From Lactococcus ileimucosae (GTDB lineage: Bacteria; Bacillota; Bacilli; Lactobacillales; Streptococcaceae): a DNA stretch of 64,000 nucleotides. The stretch is from the NCBI RefSeq assembly GCF_943193185.1, contig NZ_CALPDE010000013.1, forward strand, positions 1 to 64,000, in the 5' to 3' direction. Numbering within the stretch: the stretch's first letter is position 1; every line of letters begins with the position of its first letter. A program made the position numbers and the translations under genes. This document shows positions 14,241-23,798 of the stretch, piece after piece. The notes under the pieces were generated by a model, which saw nothing but the letters and a program-made list of their open reading frames with translations, searched no databases and was not told the origin of the DNA.

Positions 14241-16034
14241 ATGAAAAACTGGCAAAAACTTGTTTTAGTATTTTTCATAGCTGCTGCGTCTCTTTTGGCT
14301 CAGTTTGCCTTTAATGCACCTCAGATTGCGCGTTTTATTATCACTATCGCAGGGGGCATTTTGGCCTTGTCGATGTTCATTGAGATGATAAAAACCTTGC
14401 GTAAAGGGAATTATGGTGTGGATTTATTGGCGATTACAGCCATCATTGCGACACTTTTAGTTGGTGAGTATTGGGCCTCATTAATTATCATTTTGATGTT
14501 AGTTGGAGGCGAGACACTAGAGGACTATGCGGCTGGTCGCGCTAACCGAGAGCTCTCAGCTTTGCTGAAAAAAACACCTGAGATAGCCCATGTCGTGCGA
14601 GAGGGTAAAGTTATCGACATGGAATTGGATGATGTAGAGATTGGAGCGCACCTCTTAATTAAGCCGATGGAAGTAATCCCCATTGATGGTGTACTTTTAT
14701 CAGAAGCTGCTCTTCTGGATGAATCCTCTATTACTGGTGAAGCTAAACCGATGGAGCTTCAAAAAGGAGATGAAGTTCTTTCAGGAGCAATCAATGGCAG
14801 TTCAAGCATTGAAATCCAGACAAGCGTAGCCGCAAGCGAATCGCAATTTCAAAAAATTGTTGCCTTGGTTCGTGAAGCAGCGGAAACACCGGCTAATTTT
14901 GTGCGTTTAGCTGACCGCTATGCAGTGCCTTTTACGATCATGGCTTATATCATTGCGGCTGTTGCTTACTTCGTTTCAGGAGATCCTGTGCGTATTGCGG
15001 AGGTTCTTGTTGTAGCCAGCCCTTGTCCACTTATTTTAGCTGCACCAATTGCGTTTGTATCAGGGATGAGCCGTTCATCAAAAAATGGTTTTCTTATTAA
15101 AAATGGAACAATCATTGAAAAGTTAGCGACTGCTAAAGCCATTTTCTTTGATAAGACGGGGACCATTACCGATGGTAAAATAGAGGTGGATGAAGTTGTA
15201 CCTGTGGAAGGTGTTTCTCGTGAAGAATTACTCGAAATTGTCTACACGATAGAAAGGTCTTCTAATCATATTTTGGCCAAAGCAGTATCAAGCTATGCAG
15301 AGTCGCATGGTGTTCATGCGCTAGAGTTGGAAAGCCTGAATGAAGTTGCGGGATTAGGTGTTACCGGACAAATAAAAGACCAGCTCATCAAAATTGGTCG
15401 GGCAAACTTCGTCGGAGCACCAGAGGGTTTAGATTTTGAGACAGCCTTTTATGTCTCGCGTGCGGGTCAATATATCGGGGCAATAACCTTTTCGGATAGC
15501 TTACGCAAAAATGCACCAGCAGTTATCAAAGACTTGCGTCAGGCTGGCTTTGATCATATTACCATGCTCACGGGTGACAATGCACGTGTAGCAAATAAAA
15601 TCGCAGCACAGGTTGGAATTACCGAAGTCTATAGCAGCATGTTACCAGAAGAAAAGTTGGCAAAAATAGAGGCATCAAGTGTCCATCCAACCATTATGGT
15701 CGGTGATGGGGTGAACGATGCTCCAGCTTTGACACTCTCTGACGTTGGTATCTCTATCGGTACAGGAAATAATACCGTGGCAAGTGAGGCAGCGGATATT
15801 GTACTTTTAAAAAATGACTTATCCTCAGTAGTCAAGGCCGTGCATATCAGCCGTGATACCCTAAAAATTGCGAAACAATCTGTCTTGATTGGGATTATTA
15901 TATGTGTCATCTTGATGCTTATTGCCGCAACAGGGCTTATACCAGCGATTGTTGGTGCACTTTTCCAGGAACTTATCGATGTAGTTTCGATTCTTTATGC
16001 TTTGAGAGCTTTGAAAGGATTTAAAAATAAATAA
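14241..16034 (+). CDS. P1B-type heavy-metal-translocating P-type ATPase
   Basis: This 597-residue cation pump has no N-terminal metal-binding (CxxC) domain. Order: about three to four N-terminal membrane segments, actuator domain with TGE (DESSITGEAKP), the transmembrane motif Ser260-Pro-Cys (ASPCPL), phosphorylation motif DKTGT with Asp304, hinge GDGVNDAPAL, and C-terminal membrane segments. An SPC instead of CPC motif points to the P1B-4-like group (Co, Zn, Cd or Fe export) rather than copper pumps. The usual P1B-4 HEGGT partner motif is not evident (FQELIDVV in that region), so metal specificity is open. Ribosome site AAGGAG at 14231-14236. The leader carries direct repeats. Confidence 0.85.
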   Translation: MKNWQKLVLVFFIAAASLLAQFAFNAPQIARFIITIAGGILALSMFIEMIKTLRKGNYGVDLLAITAIIATLLVGEYWASLIIILMLVGGETLEDYAAGRANRELSALLKKTPEIAHVVREGKVIDMELDDVEIGAHLLIKPMEVIPIDGVLLSEAALLDESSITGEAKPMELQKGDEVLSGAINGSSSIEIQTSVAASESQFQKIVALVREAAETPANFVRLADRYAVPFTIMAYIIAAVAYFVSGDPVRIAEVLVVASPCPLILAAPIAFVSGMSRSSKNGFLIKNGTIIEKLATAKAIFFDKTGTITDGKIEVDEVVPVEGVSREELLEIVYTIERSSNHILAKAVSSYAESHGVHALELESLNEVAGLGVTGQIKDQLIKIGRANFVGAPEGLDFETAFYVSRAGQYIGAITFSDSLRKNAPAVIKDLRQAGFDHITMLTGDNARVANKIAAQVGITEVYSSMLPEEKLAKIEASSVHPTIMVGDGVNDAPALTLSDVGISIGTGNNTVASEAADIVLLKNDLSSVVKAVHISRDTLKIAKQSVLIGIIICVILMLIAATGLIPAIVGALFQELIDVVSILYALRALKGFKNK

Positions 16035-16036
16035 TA

Positions 16037-16066
16037 TAAAAAAATCGTTATTTCTAGCGATTTTTC
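16037..16066. terminator. Bidirectional terminator between the ATPase gene and rarA
   Basis: Stem AAAAATCG/CGATTTTT with a 10-base loop between convergent genes, with A and T tracts on the two sides. Confidence 0.7.
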
Positions 16067-17316
16067 TTTTGCTCTTCAATCCATTTTTTTCGCTCATTGA
16101 GCGCCCATTCATATTTTCCCATTGCATCCGGTTGAAAATAATCCGCGTTACGTAGCTTATCAGGAAGGTAATCCTGAGCTACCCAGTGTTCTGGGAAGTT
16201 ATGAGGGTACTTGTATCCTTCGCTTCTTCCCAAGTCTTTAGCACCGGCATAATGTCCATCTTGTAAATGTGAGGGGACAGGTAGATTACCGTATTTTCCT
16301 AAGTCTTCTATGGCAGTATCAAGAGCTACATAAGCGGCGTTAGACTTGGGAGAAAGCGCCAAATCAATAACGATATTTGCTAGAGGAATTCTTGCCTCGG
16401 GGAAACCTAATTTTTCTGCAGCTTGTAAGCCAAGCATAGTGTGTACCGCAGCATCAGGATTGGCTAGACCAATATCCTCATAGGCTATAACAGTTAAACG
16501 ACGTGCTAGACTTTGCAAATCTCCACCCTCAATTAGACGGGCAGCATAGTGTAAACTTGCGTTTACATCAGAGCCACGGATTGACTTTTGCAAAGCGCTG
16601 AGTAAATCATAGTGGACGTCTCCGTCTTTGTCAAAACTAAGCGCTTTACGCTGTAAAGAGTTTTCCATATCGTCTAAAGTAACGTGATGGTCTTCAGAGG
16701 ATAAAACAGCCAGCTCTAAAGCGTTGTAAACGGCGCGTAAATCTCCATTCGTTGCGTGGACGAGGAAATAGAGCGCATCGTCATCCAAAGTGACTTGGAA
16801 ATCAAAGCCCCGTTTTTTATCTTCAAGGGCAAGGTTTACAGCATTCTGTAAATCATCACTTTCCAAAGGCTTTAGCTCAAAAATCTGAACGCGGCTTCGA
16901 ATTGCGGGAACAACACTAAAGTAAGGGTTTTCCGTGGTCGCACCAATAAGAATAATCTGTCCATTCTCAAGTAAAGGAAGGAGAAAATCTTGTTTGGGCT
17001 TGTCAAGACGGTGGATTTCATCAAGGAGCAGGACCAGTTGACCAGAAAATTCAGCTTCTGCTGCTATTTCCTGTAACTTTTTCTTACTGTCAGTTGTTGC
17101 ATTAAAACTCCGAAAGGCGGTGTTCATTGTCCCTGCAATTGCTGAAGCGATTGAGGTTTTACCGATTCCTGGCGGTCCGTAAAGAATCATTGAGGTTAAA
17201 AGTTTTGTTTCCACCATTCGGCGAATAATTTTTTTAGGACCAACAAGGTGGGATTGACCAATGATTTCGTCAATATTTCGTGGTCGCATCCGTCGTGCTA
17301 GGTTTTGATGAGTCAT
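16054..17316 (-). CDS. rarA: Replication-associated recombination protein RarA (MgsA) AAA+ ATPase
   Basis: This 420-residue AAA+ protein has Walker A GPPGIGKT (residues 47-54), Walker [10 protein letters not shown] (about 95-103), sensor 1 IGATTENP, the arginine-finger region SRVQIF, and the C-terminal MgsA domain ([15 protein letters not shown], then [11 protein letters not shown]). RarA acts at stalled replication forks and interacts with SSB and the clamp loader pathway. Length and motifs are normal. The gene is convergent with the metal ATPase and lies downstream of a GNAT gene on the same strand, 23 bases away. Ribosome site AAGGAG is somewhat distant from the ATG. Confidence 0.93.
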   Translation of the reverse strand: MTHQNLARRMRPRNIDEIIGQSHLVGPKKIIRRMVETKLLTSMILYGPPGIGKTSIASAIAGTMNTAFRSFNATTDSKKKLQEIAAEAEFSGQLVLLLDEIHRLDKPKQDFLLPLLENGQIILIGATTENPYFSVVPAIRSRVQIFELKPLESDDLQNAVNLALEDKKRGFDFQVTLDDDALYFLVHATNGDLRAVYNALELAVLSSEDHHVTLDDMENSLQRKALSFDKDGDVHYDLLSALQKSIRGSDVNASLHYAARLIEGGDLQSLARRLTVIAYEDIGLANPDAAVHTMLGLQAAEKLGFPEARIPLANIVIDLALSPKSNAAYVALDTAIEDLGKYGNLPVPSHLQDGHYAGAKDLGRSEGYKYPHNFPEHWVAQDYLPDKLRNADYFQPDAMGKYEWALNERKKWIEEQKKNR

Positions 17317-17339
17317 AATAAATAGCTTCTCCTTAAGGA

Positions 17340-17813
17340 TTAGAGATAGTAGGCGTAAATCAAACTGTCAACGTAGGTGCCATCGATGTAATATTCTTTT
17401 CTCAGTTGCCCTTCAAGTACAAAGCCAAGACGTTCATAGAGATGCAAGGCTTTGGGATTGCTTGACATCGCATTGATTGTGATTTTTTCATAATTCTCGG
17501 TACATGCCTCATGTATGAGGTGCTGGATAAGCTGAGTCGCAATGCCTTTTCCACGGGCTTCCTGAACAGTCATGACGCCAAAAGTGAGGACATGTGCACC
17601 AAACTCCGACTTGTTGCGTGGGCCGTAATCCAAGACACCTAAAATTTTTCCGTTTTCTTCAGCAAGGAGATAACGCGTACCTTTTAAGATTTTTTTCATA
17701 ATTTTTTCTGCTGAACTGTTAATAATCAGCGGTGTGGATTTTAAAGTCCAGTTTTGATTTTCAAGACGTGCCACGGTAGCGAAATCATGGGGTTCGATAG
17801 GTCTGATTTTCAT
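17340..17813 (-). CDS. GNAT-family N-acetyltransferase
   Basis: ATG 17813 (MKIRPIEPHDFATVARLE) is chosen over an upstream ATG at 17873 because the extra 20 residues run through the promoter and an AGAGAGAA ribosome site sits before 17813. The 157-residue protein has the acetyl-CoA binding motif QEARGKGIATQL and the C-terminal ALHLYERLGFVLEG signature, followed by a YIDGTYVDSLIYAYYL end. The acceptor substrate cannot be told from sequence. The product resembles small-molecule or antibiotic-like acetyltransferases of the YhhY/PhnO type. Confidence 0.85.
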   Translation of the reverse strand: MKIRPIEPHDFATVARLENQNWTLKSTPLIINSSAEKIMKKILKGTRYLLAEENGKILGVLDYGPRNKSEFGAHVLTFGVMTVQEARGKGIATQLIQHLIHEACTENYEKITINAMSSNPKALHLYERLGFVLEGQLRKEYYIDGTYVDSLIYAYYL

Positions 17814-17977
17814 AAGGTTCTCTCTAGAGATAATTTTTATTTCTGGTATAATTATAACAGAAAAGTATTCCAAAGTTGTAAGAAACTCAGATAATTCCTA
17901 GGAAAGTTGTTGTCTCTCATGCGTAGCTTTAGTCGCAAAGGGAAGAGTAAACTATAACAGAAAAAAGAGGTGAAAAA

Positions 17978-18442
17978 ATGGCAAAATATGGTTTTTTAGA
18001 TGTTTTAGACGAAGAGATGAGCAAAAACTTTAGTTATGATTTTGAGATAAATTGGGACAAACGTAATTTTGCAGTAGAAGTTAGTTTTTTGTTGGAAGCT
18101 GCTAATCCAGAAGGTGTAGTTCTTTTGGATGCAGATGGTGTGGAGTCAGAAGAAAATGTTCTTTATGAAGACACAGTTATTTTTTATCATCCAAAAAAAT
18201 CCAAGTTTTCAGAAGAAGACTATTTGGCAGGTGTGGCTTATTCAGATAAAGGCTTGTCACGTGAATATATTGCTTACTTTGTTGCGTTTTTACAAGAAAC
18301 AGCAGATACAGGACTTGATGCCTTGATGGATTTCTTAAGCTCAGAAGAAGAAGAGTTTATGCTTGAGTTCAATCAAGAAAAATTTGAACAAGGCTTAGAG
18401 ACTCTTGCTGAAACTACTTTTTTCAAGTACCCGCGTTATTAG
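17978..18442 (+). CDS. DUF3013 family protein
   Basis: This 154-residue acidic soluble protein starts MAKYGFLDVLDEEMSKNFSY and ends ETTFFKYPRY, with a long run of Glu near residues 120-135. It corresponds to the DUF3013 family, found in streptococci and lactococci directly in front of prmA. Its function is unknown. It is preceded by AGAGGTG, is 30 bases from prmA and probably co-transcribed with it. Confidence 0.8.
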   Translation: MAKYGFLDVLDEEMSKNFSYDFEINWDKRNFAVEVSFLLEAANPEGVVLLDADGVESEENVLYEDTVIFYHPKKSKFSEEDYLAGVAYSDKGLSREYIAYFVAFLQETADTGLDALMDFLSSEEEEFMLEFNQEKFEQGLETLAETTFFKYPRY

Positions 18443-18472
18443 TATAGAAATTCAAGAGCAGAGGAAAGTAAA

Positions 18473-19426
18473 ATGAACAATTGGAACAGCATCACTGTGA
18501 GTATCGTCCGTGCAGCAGAGGAAGCTATCAGTAATATTTTGGTTGAGGCAGGCTCAGCAGGCGTTGAAATCAATGATAGCGCCGACTACCTTAATCACAA
18601 AAATCTTTTTGGTGAAGTACTCCCTGAAGTAGAGCAGTCAGAAATGATAGAAGTTACGGCTTACTACCCAGAAAACTTGCCCATCACAGAGTTGAAGTCA
18701 GATATTGAACAAAAGATAAAGGCTTTATCTGGAAGTTTTGATGTGACGAATGTGAAAGTGAAAACCAATAATCTTGCGGAGCAAGATTGGGCGGATGCAT
18801 GGAAAAAATATTTTGAACCCGCGCGCATCACCCATGATTTGACGATTGTTCCAAGTTGGACAGATTATACCCCTCATTCATCAGCAGAGAAGTTGATTCG
18901 TCTTGATCCAGGCATGGCTTTCGGTACGGGGACACACCCTACAACAAAAATGAGTCTCTATGCCTTGGAGCAAATTATTAGAGGTGGGGAAACGGTATTG
19001 GATGTGGGTACAGGGTCTGGCGTACTCTCTGTTGCCAGTGCTTATCTGGGAGCGGATGACATTTATGCTTACGATATTGATGAGATTGCAGTCCGCGTGG
19101 CACGTGAAAATATCGCACTTAATCCCAATACGGAGAAGATTTCTGTTTCGGCTAACAACCTGTTGGAAGGGGTTAATCACCAAGCAGATATTATTGTGGC
19201 TAACATCTTGGCTGATATTCTTGTCTTGATGATTGAAGATGCGTTTCACTTAGTTAAAGACGAAGGTTATCTAGTTATGAGTGGCATTATTGCGGATAAA
19301 GCAGATAAAGTTATTCAATTCGCAGAGAATGCTGGATTCTTCCTTGAAACACGTATGAGTCAAGGGGAGTGGAACTGTGTGATTTTCAAGAAAACAGAAA
19401 ACCGTGAAGGGGTGATTGGCGGTTAA
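18473..19426 (+). CDS. prmA: Ribosomal protein L11 methyltransferase
   Basis: This 317-residue SAM-dependent enzyme trimethylates ribosomal protein L11. Its N-terminal substrate-recognition domain is followed by [16 protein letters not shown], then the SAM-binding motif [12 protein letters not shown] (about residues 179-190) and [12 protein letters not shown], all diagnostic for PrmA. Ribosome site GAGGAAAG precedes the ATG. It lies between the DUF3013 gene and rsmE, with 3 bases to the latter, so the RNA/protein-modification genes form one operon. Confidence 0.95.
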   Translation: MNNWNSITVSIVRAAEEAISNILVEAGSAGVEINDSADYLNHKNLFGEVLPEVEQSEMIEVTAYYPENLPITELKSDIEQKIKALSGSFDVTNVKVKTNNLAEQDWADAWKKYFEPARITHDLTIVPSWTDYTPHSSAEKLIRLDPGMAFGTGTHPTTKMSLYALEQIIRGGETVLDVGTGSGVLSVASAYLGADDIYAYDIDEIAVRVARENIALNPNTEKISVSANNLLEGVNHQADIIVANILADILVLMIEDAFHLVKDEGYLVMSGIIADKADKVIQFAENAGFFLETRMSQGEWNCVIFKKTENREGVIGG

Positions 19427-19429
19427 ATC

Positions 19430-20185
19430 ATGGCAAATCAGTATTTTATATTTAAAAAACAGCCAGAAATAGGTACAGTATTTACCATCGAAAATAAAGC
19501 AGCTGCACACCATATTTTTACAGTTATGCGTGCCAACGCTGGGGAAAAGCTACAGCTCGTCTTTGAAGAAGGGCGGGTAGGTTTGGCCGAGGTGGTTTCG
19601 AGTGGCGAAAAAACAGTTCGCCTTTTATACATCTGTGATGTACAAACGGAACTCCCGATTCAAGTAACAGTGGCTGTGGGTTTTCCGAAAGGAGATAAGC
19701 TAGAATTTATCAGTGAAAAGGCAACAGAGCTTGGCGTAAGCAGCATTTGGGCTGCGCCCTTTAAATGGTCTGTGGCGAGATGGGATGCTAAAAAACGCTC
19801 TAAGAAAAAAGAAAAGTTGGATAAAATTGTCCTAGGAGCTGCAGAACAATCTCAGCGTCAAATTCTCCCAGAGGTCCGTTTTTTTGAAAAATTCTCTGCG
19901 CTTGTTGCAGAGTTTTCTCAATTTGATCAAGTGCTGATTGCTTATGAAGAGGCAGCTAAAGCGGGGGAACAGTCGATGTTTGCCCAAAGCGTTGCTCAGC
20001 TGCAAGCCGGACAAAAAATTCTTTTGGTTTTTGGCCCAGAAGGTGGTATTGCACCGGAAGAAATAGCTTTGTTTGAACAAGCCGGAGCAAAACGCCTTGG
20101 ATTAGGACCACGTATCATGCGGGCAGAAACAGCACCATTATATGCATTAGCTGCTCTATCAACTTATTTTGAACTTTTACAATAA
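19430..20185 (+). CDS. rsmE: 16S rRNA (uracil-1498-N3)-methyltransferase
   Basis: This 251-residue member of the SPOUT superfamily has an N-terminal PUA-like domain, and its C-terminal trefoil-knot domain carries LLVFGPEGGIAPEE, LGLGPRIMRAETAP and the dimer interface end. The enzyme methylates U1498 in the decoding region of 16S rRNA. It starts 4 bases after prmA. It is the usual third gene of this cluster before rel in lactococci and streptococci. Confidence 0.95.
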   Translation: MANQYFIFKKQPEIGTVFTIENKAAAHHIFTVMRANAGEKLQLVFEEGRVGLAEVVSSGEKTVRLLYICDVQTELPIQVTVAVGFPKGDKLEFISEKATELGVSSIWAAPFKWSVARWDAKKRSKKKEKLDKIVLGAAEQSQRQILPEVRFFEKFSALVAEFSQFDQVLIAYEEAAKAGEQSMFAQSVAQLQAGQKILLVFGPEGGIAPEEIALFEQAGAKRLGLGPRIMRAETAPLYALAALSTYFELLQ

Positions 20186-20273
20186 ACCGAACAAAAGGAC
20201 AAAAATTCTTGTTTTAGGAACTAAAAGGTTAATTTTCTTACCTTAAATATGGTAAAATAGTAAAAATACATTA

Positions 20274-20309
20274 AGGAGGAAAGTGGAGCTACTTCACAGT
20301 AAATAAAAT
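20274..20309 (+). promoter_or_regulatory. Displaced ribosome site and 7-codon leader ORF before rel
   Basis: AAGGAGG (20274-20280) is 29 bases from the rel ATG but sits right before GTG 20283, which opens a 7-codon frame (MELLHSK, TAA 20304-20306) ending 3 bases before ATG 20310. The rel start itself has no ribosome site. Translation of rel could depend on the leader peptide. Confidence 0.4.
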
Positions 20310-22535
20310 ATGCCTTCAGAACCAAATTTTACAGGAGACCAAGTGGTTAAACTTGCCTCCACATATATGAATGAAAAAGATGTATTACTGGTGCGTAAGG
20401 CTTTAAAGTGTGCTTCTATAGCGCATGCGGAGCAATATCGTGCGAGTGGAGAACCTTATATCATTCATCCGATTCAAGTCGCAGGAATTTTGGCTAAGTT
20501 ACAGCTTGATGCAGCCACTGTATCGGCAGGTTTTTTGCACGATGTTGTTGAGGACACAAACTTTATACAAGCAGACTTAGAGGAGTTGTTTGGCCCAGAA
20601 ATAGCGAATATTGTTGATGGTGTAACCAAGCTTGGTAAAGTTGAATACAAGTCGCATGAAGAGCAGCTTGCAGAAAACCACCGTAAAATGCTCATGGCTA
20701 TGAGCAAGGATATTCGTGTCATCTTGGTTAAACTTGCAGATAGACTTCACAATATGCGTACGCTGAAAAACCTCCGTCCTGATAAGCAGAAACGTATCTC
20801 GAGTGAAACGATGGCTATCTATGCGCCGCTTGCGCATCGTTTAGGTATCGGAAGCATTAAATGGGAACTTGAAGATTTATCTTTCCGCTACCTCAATGAA
20901 ACAGAATTTTATCGTATCCGTGGTTTGATGAATGAAAAACGTGCGACACGTGAAAATTTAGTTGCTGAGGTCATTGAGAAGCTAAACGAGCGCATGGAGG
21001 GAGCACATGTCGATGCCGAAATTTACGGTCGTCCGAAACACATTTATTCAATTTATCGCAAAATGCATGATAAGAAGAAACGTTTCGATGAAATTTATGA
21101 CTTAATTGCTATTCGATGCTTGACAGACTCGACAAGTGATGTTTACACCACTCTTGGTTACATTCACGACTTGTGGAAGCCGATGCCAGGACGCTTCAAG
21201 GATTATATAGCAAATCCCAAAGCCAACGGTTACCAGTCGGTTCACACAACAGTTTACGGTCCCAAGGGACCAATGGAGTTCCAAATTAGAACTCATGAAA
21301 TGCATCAAATAGCGGAATATGGGGTGGCTGCGCACTGGGCTTATAAACAAGGGCGCAAGGCCAAAGTTGACGTTCATGAGATTTCTGAAACGCTGAACTG
21401 GATTAATGAGTTGGTGGAATTGCAAGAACAGTCAGGAGATTCAGCGGAAGAATTTGTAAAGGCTGTCCAAGAAGATATTCTAGGAGATAAGATTTACGTC
21501 TTTACTCCGACAGGTGCTGTCCAAGAACTGCCGGCAGGGTCCGGACCTATTGATTTTGCTTATGCTATCCATACACAAGTCGGTGATCATGCAGTAGGAG
21601 CAAAGATTAATGAGCGGATGCAGCCACTCAACTATGTACTGAAAACTGGCGATAAGGTCGAGATTATCACATCGAAAGCATCATTTGGTCCGAGCCGAGA
21701 TTGGATTAAGCTTGTTAAAACGAATAAAGCCCGGAATAAGATAAAACAATTTTTCAAGAGTCAAGACAAAGAGCTCTCTATTCATAAGGGACGTGAAATG
21801 CTGCAAGCAGAGCTTGCAGAAAACGGCTTTACACCTAATCAATATTTAGATAAAAAGCATCTGGATGGGGTTCTTGAAAAGTTAAGCTATCGTGACAGCG
21901 AAGCACTATTTGCAGCAGTAGGTTTTGGTGAAATATCGGCAACTTCAGTTTTCAATCGGCTGACTGAAAATGAACGGCGGAAGGTTGAAAAAGAAAAACT
22001 TAAAGCTGAGTCAGAGCAACTGATGAAGGGTGAAGTTAAGCGCGAGAACAAAAATAAAAACGTCATGAAAATCCGCCATGACGGAGGTGTGAGTGTTTCC
22101 GGCGTTGACAGTATGTTGATTCATATCAGTAAATGTTGTAACCCTGTTCCTGGTGACAAGATTGTTGGCTATATTACTAAAGGACGAGGTGTTTCTGTAC
22201 ATAGAGAAGACTGTAAAAATGTTCGTGGTCAAGAAGATTATGAGAAACGTCTGATTGATGTTGAGTGGGATGACTCGCAGCATTTGACTAAAGAATATGT
22301 GGCAAATATTCATGTCTATGCTTTTAATCGTCCAAATTTACTCAATGACATTGTCCAAGTATTATCCAATACAACAAAGAGTCTAATATCAATAAACGCT
22401 CATCCAACAAAGGATCGCAAAATGGCTAACATTAACCTGTCGATTGGTATAAAAAATCTGTCGGATCTCACGTTAATCGTTGATAAAATTAAAATGACAC
22501 CAGATGTTTACAGCGTAAAGCGGACAAATGGTTAA
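20310..22535 (+). CDS. relA: Bifunctional (p)ppGpp synthetase/hydrolase Rel
   Basis: This 741-residue long RelA-SpoT homologue has an HD hydrolase domain with His53, His77-Asp78 (FLHDVVEDT) and EDLSFRYL, a synthetase domain around residues 200-380 (YGRPKHIYSIYRKM, ANPKANGYQSVHT), TGS domain (IYVFTPTGAVQELPAGS, then DFAYAIHT), a zinc-finger/helical region, and a C-terminal ACT domain (VYAFNRPNLLNDIVQVLS). It makes and degrades the stringent-response alarmone during amino acid starvation. Both catalytic halves look intact. The start MPSEPNFTGDQ aligns with lactococcal Rel as I recall it. A leader ORF precedes it and a terminator separates it from dtd. Confidence 0.95.
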   Translation: MPSEPNFTGDQVVKLASTYMNEKDVLLVRKALKCASIAHAEQYRASGEPYIIHPIQVAGILAKLQLDAATVSAGFLHDVVEDTNFIQADLEELFGPEIANIVDGVTKLGKVEYKSHEEQLAENHRKMLMAMSKDIRVILVKLADRLHNMRTLKNLRPDKQKRISSETMAIYAPLAHRLGIGSIKWELEDLSFRYLNETEFYRIRGLMNEKRATRENLVAEVIEKLNERMEGAHVDAEIYGRPKHIYSIYRKMHDKKKRFDEIYDLIAIRCLTDSTSDVYTTLGYIHDLWKPMPGRFKDYIANPKANGYQSVHTTVYGPKGPMEFQIRTHEMHQIAEYGVAAHWAYKQGRKAKVDVHEISETLNWINELVELQEQSGDSAEEFVKAVQEDILGDKIYVFTPTGAVQELPAGSGPIDFAYAIHTQVGDHAVGAKINERMQPLNYVLKTGDKVEIITSKASFGPSRDWIKLVKTNKARNKIKQFFKSQDKELSIHKGREMLQAELAENGFTPNQYLDKKHLDGVLEKLSYRDSEALFAAVGFGEISATSVFNRLTENERRKVEKEKLKAESEQLMKGEVKRENKNKNVMKIRHDGGVSVSGVDSMLIHISKCCNPVPGDKIVGYITKGRGVSVHREDCKNVRGQEDYEKRLIDVEWDDSQHLTKEYVANIHVYAFNRPNLLNDIVQVLSNTTKSLISINAHPTKDRKMANINLSIGIKNLSDLTLIVDKIKMTPDVYSVKRTNG

Positions 22536-22559
22536 TGAAATATAAAAAATAAAAGAAAT

Positions 22560-22582
22560 CTATCCTTTGGATAGTTTTTTTT
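22560..22582 (+). terminator. rel terminator
   Basis: CTATCC TTT GGATAG followed by T8. The T run directly abuts the -10 element of dtd. Confidence 0.75.
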
Positions 22583-22584
22583 GA

Positions 22585-22590
22585 TAAAAT
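22585..22590 (+). promoter_or_regulatory. dtd -10 element implying a leaderless transcript
   Basis: TGATAAAAT contains TAAAAT 6 bases before the dtd ATG (22597), and there is no ribosome site. If this -10 is used, transcription would begin at or next to the ATG. The -35 is not convincing. Confidence 0.4.
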
Positions 22591-22596
22591 GAAATT

Positions 22597-23046
22597 ATGA
22601 AAATAGTAATTCAAAGAGTGAAAGAAGCTTCAGTTAAAATAGAAGGTGAAATCAAAAATCAGATTAAGCAAGGGCTCTTGCTTCTTGTGGCAGTAGAGGA
22701 TGCGGATACTGAATTTGACCTTGATTACGCTGTCCGTAAGATAAGCAAAATGCGCATCTTTTCAGATGAGGCCGGTAAGATGAATTTGTCTGTCCAAGAT
22801 ATTCATGGTGAGGTTCTATCCATCTCGCAATTCACGCTTTATGCAGACATACGCAAAGGAACCCGTCCAAGCTTTTCGCAGGCAGGGCATCCTGCTTACG
22901 CAGAAACCATGTACCTTAAGTTTAATAAAAAGCTTAACAGTATTGTACCTACCAAGTCGGGAGAATTTGGAGCAGATATGGATATAGCTCTCGTTAATGA
23001 TGGACCTGTGACGATACTTGTAGATACAAAAAATGCGCGTAGGTAA
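22597..23046 (+). CDS. dtd: D-aminoacyl-tRNA deacylase
   Basis: This 149-residue DTD-fold enzyme hydrolyses D-amino acids, and glycine, from mischarged tRNA. The family motifs are ISQFTLYAD (around residue 76) and the cross-subunit GPVT motif near the C-terminus ([11 protein letters not shown]). Length is normal for the family. No ribosome site precedes the ATG, and a -10-like element lies just 6 bases upstream, so the gene may be translated from a leaderless mRNA or by readthrough from rel. An HAD-type gene follows at 15 bases. Confidence 0.93.
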   Translation: MKIVIQRVKEASVKIEGEIKNQIKQGLLLLVAVEDADTEFDLDYAVRKISKMRIFSDEAGKMNLSVQDIHGEVLSISQFTLYADIRKGTRPSFSQAGHPAYAETMYLKFNKKLNSIVPTKSGEFGADMDIALVNDGPVTILVDTKNARR

Positions 23047-23060
23047 GTTAGGGGGAAGTT

Positions 23061-23675
23061 GTGACTTTCAAAAATATAATTTTCGACCTTGGAGGAGTAC
23101 TTCTCGATCTAGATTTTAAACGGATGAACAGACAATTTTATAGTCTTGGAATTCAAGACTTCGAGGGGTATTTTACTTTAAAAAAGCAGTCAGGCTTTTT
23201 TGAAGAGCTAGAGTTGGGCTTGCTTACACCAGCTGAGTTTTATGAACGCCTGAGACAAGAAAGTCAAATAGATTTAGAGGACGGAGTAATTGAAGAGGCT
23301 TGGAACTTGCTCTTAAAGGACTTCGATAAGGAGCGTATGCGTTATCTTGAGAGGCTCTCAAAAAAATATAACATTTTCTTGTTTTCAAATACGAATAGTA
23401 TACACGCTCAATGCTTTGAGCAAAAATGCTTGGACCAAACAGGAAGAAGTTTAGAATCTTATTTTGAAAAAGTTTTTTACTCGCATGGTTTACACCTTAG
23501 GAAGCCCGATAAAGAGTCTTTCTTAGAAGTTTTGCGCTTGGCTGATTTACAGGCTTCGGAAACTCTGTTTATTGATGATAATGCTTCAAATATAGCCGGT
23601 GCTCAAGAGAGCGGCCTGCAAACCATCCACCTCCAAAGTCCTCGGACAGTCTTGGACCTAGAACTTGACGTGTAA
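23061..23675 (+). CDS. HAD-superfamily hydrolase (YihX-like)
   Basis: This 204-residue protein starts at GTG 23061, preceded by AGGGGGAAG. Motif I is IIFDLGGVLLDLD, a GG variant typical of the YihX/epoxide-hydrolase-N-terminal-like subgroup. Motif II is LFSNTNS, the motif III lysine lies in HLRKPDKESF, and motif IV is TLFIDDNASNI. This subgroup includes sugar-phosphate phosphatases such as E. coli YihX (alpha-glucose-1-phosphatase). Substrate here is unknown. It is 15 bases behind dtd and probably in the same transcript. Confidence 0.85.
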   Translation: MTFKNIIFDLGGVLLDLDFKRMNRQFYSLGIQDFEGYFTLKKQSGFFEELELGLLTPAEFYERLRQESQIDLEDGVIEEAWNLLLKDFDKERMRYLERLSKKYNIFLFSNTNSIHAQCFEQKCLDQTGRSLESYFEKVFYSHGLHLRKPDKESFLEVLRLADLQASETLFIDDNASNIAGAQESGLQTIHLQSPRTVLDLELDV

Positions 23676-23694
23676 AAAAGAAAAAAGTATAACG

Positions 23695-23724
23695 CCAAAA
23701 CCTCCAAGGAATTTTTGGTTTTTT
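23695..23724 (+). terminator. Terminator after the HAD hydrolase gene
   Basis: CCAAAA and TTTTGG form the stem around CCTCCAAGGAAT, followed by T6. Confidence 0.6.
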
Positions 23725-23798
23725 AGACTGGCTAAATCTCGTCAAATAGTATAAAATTTATAAAAGCTAAATATTTTGCTAGGAGTATCATATCGGTT

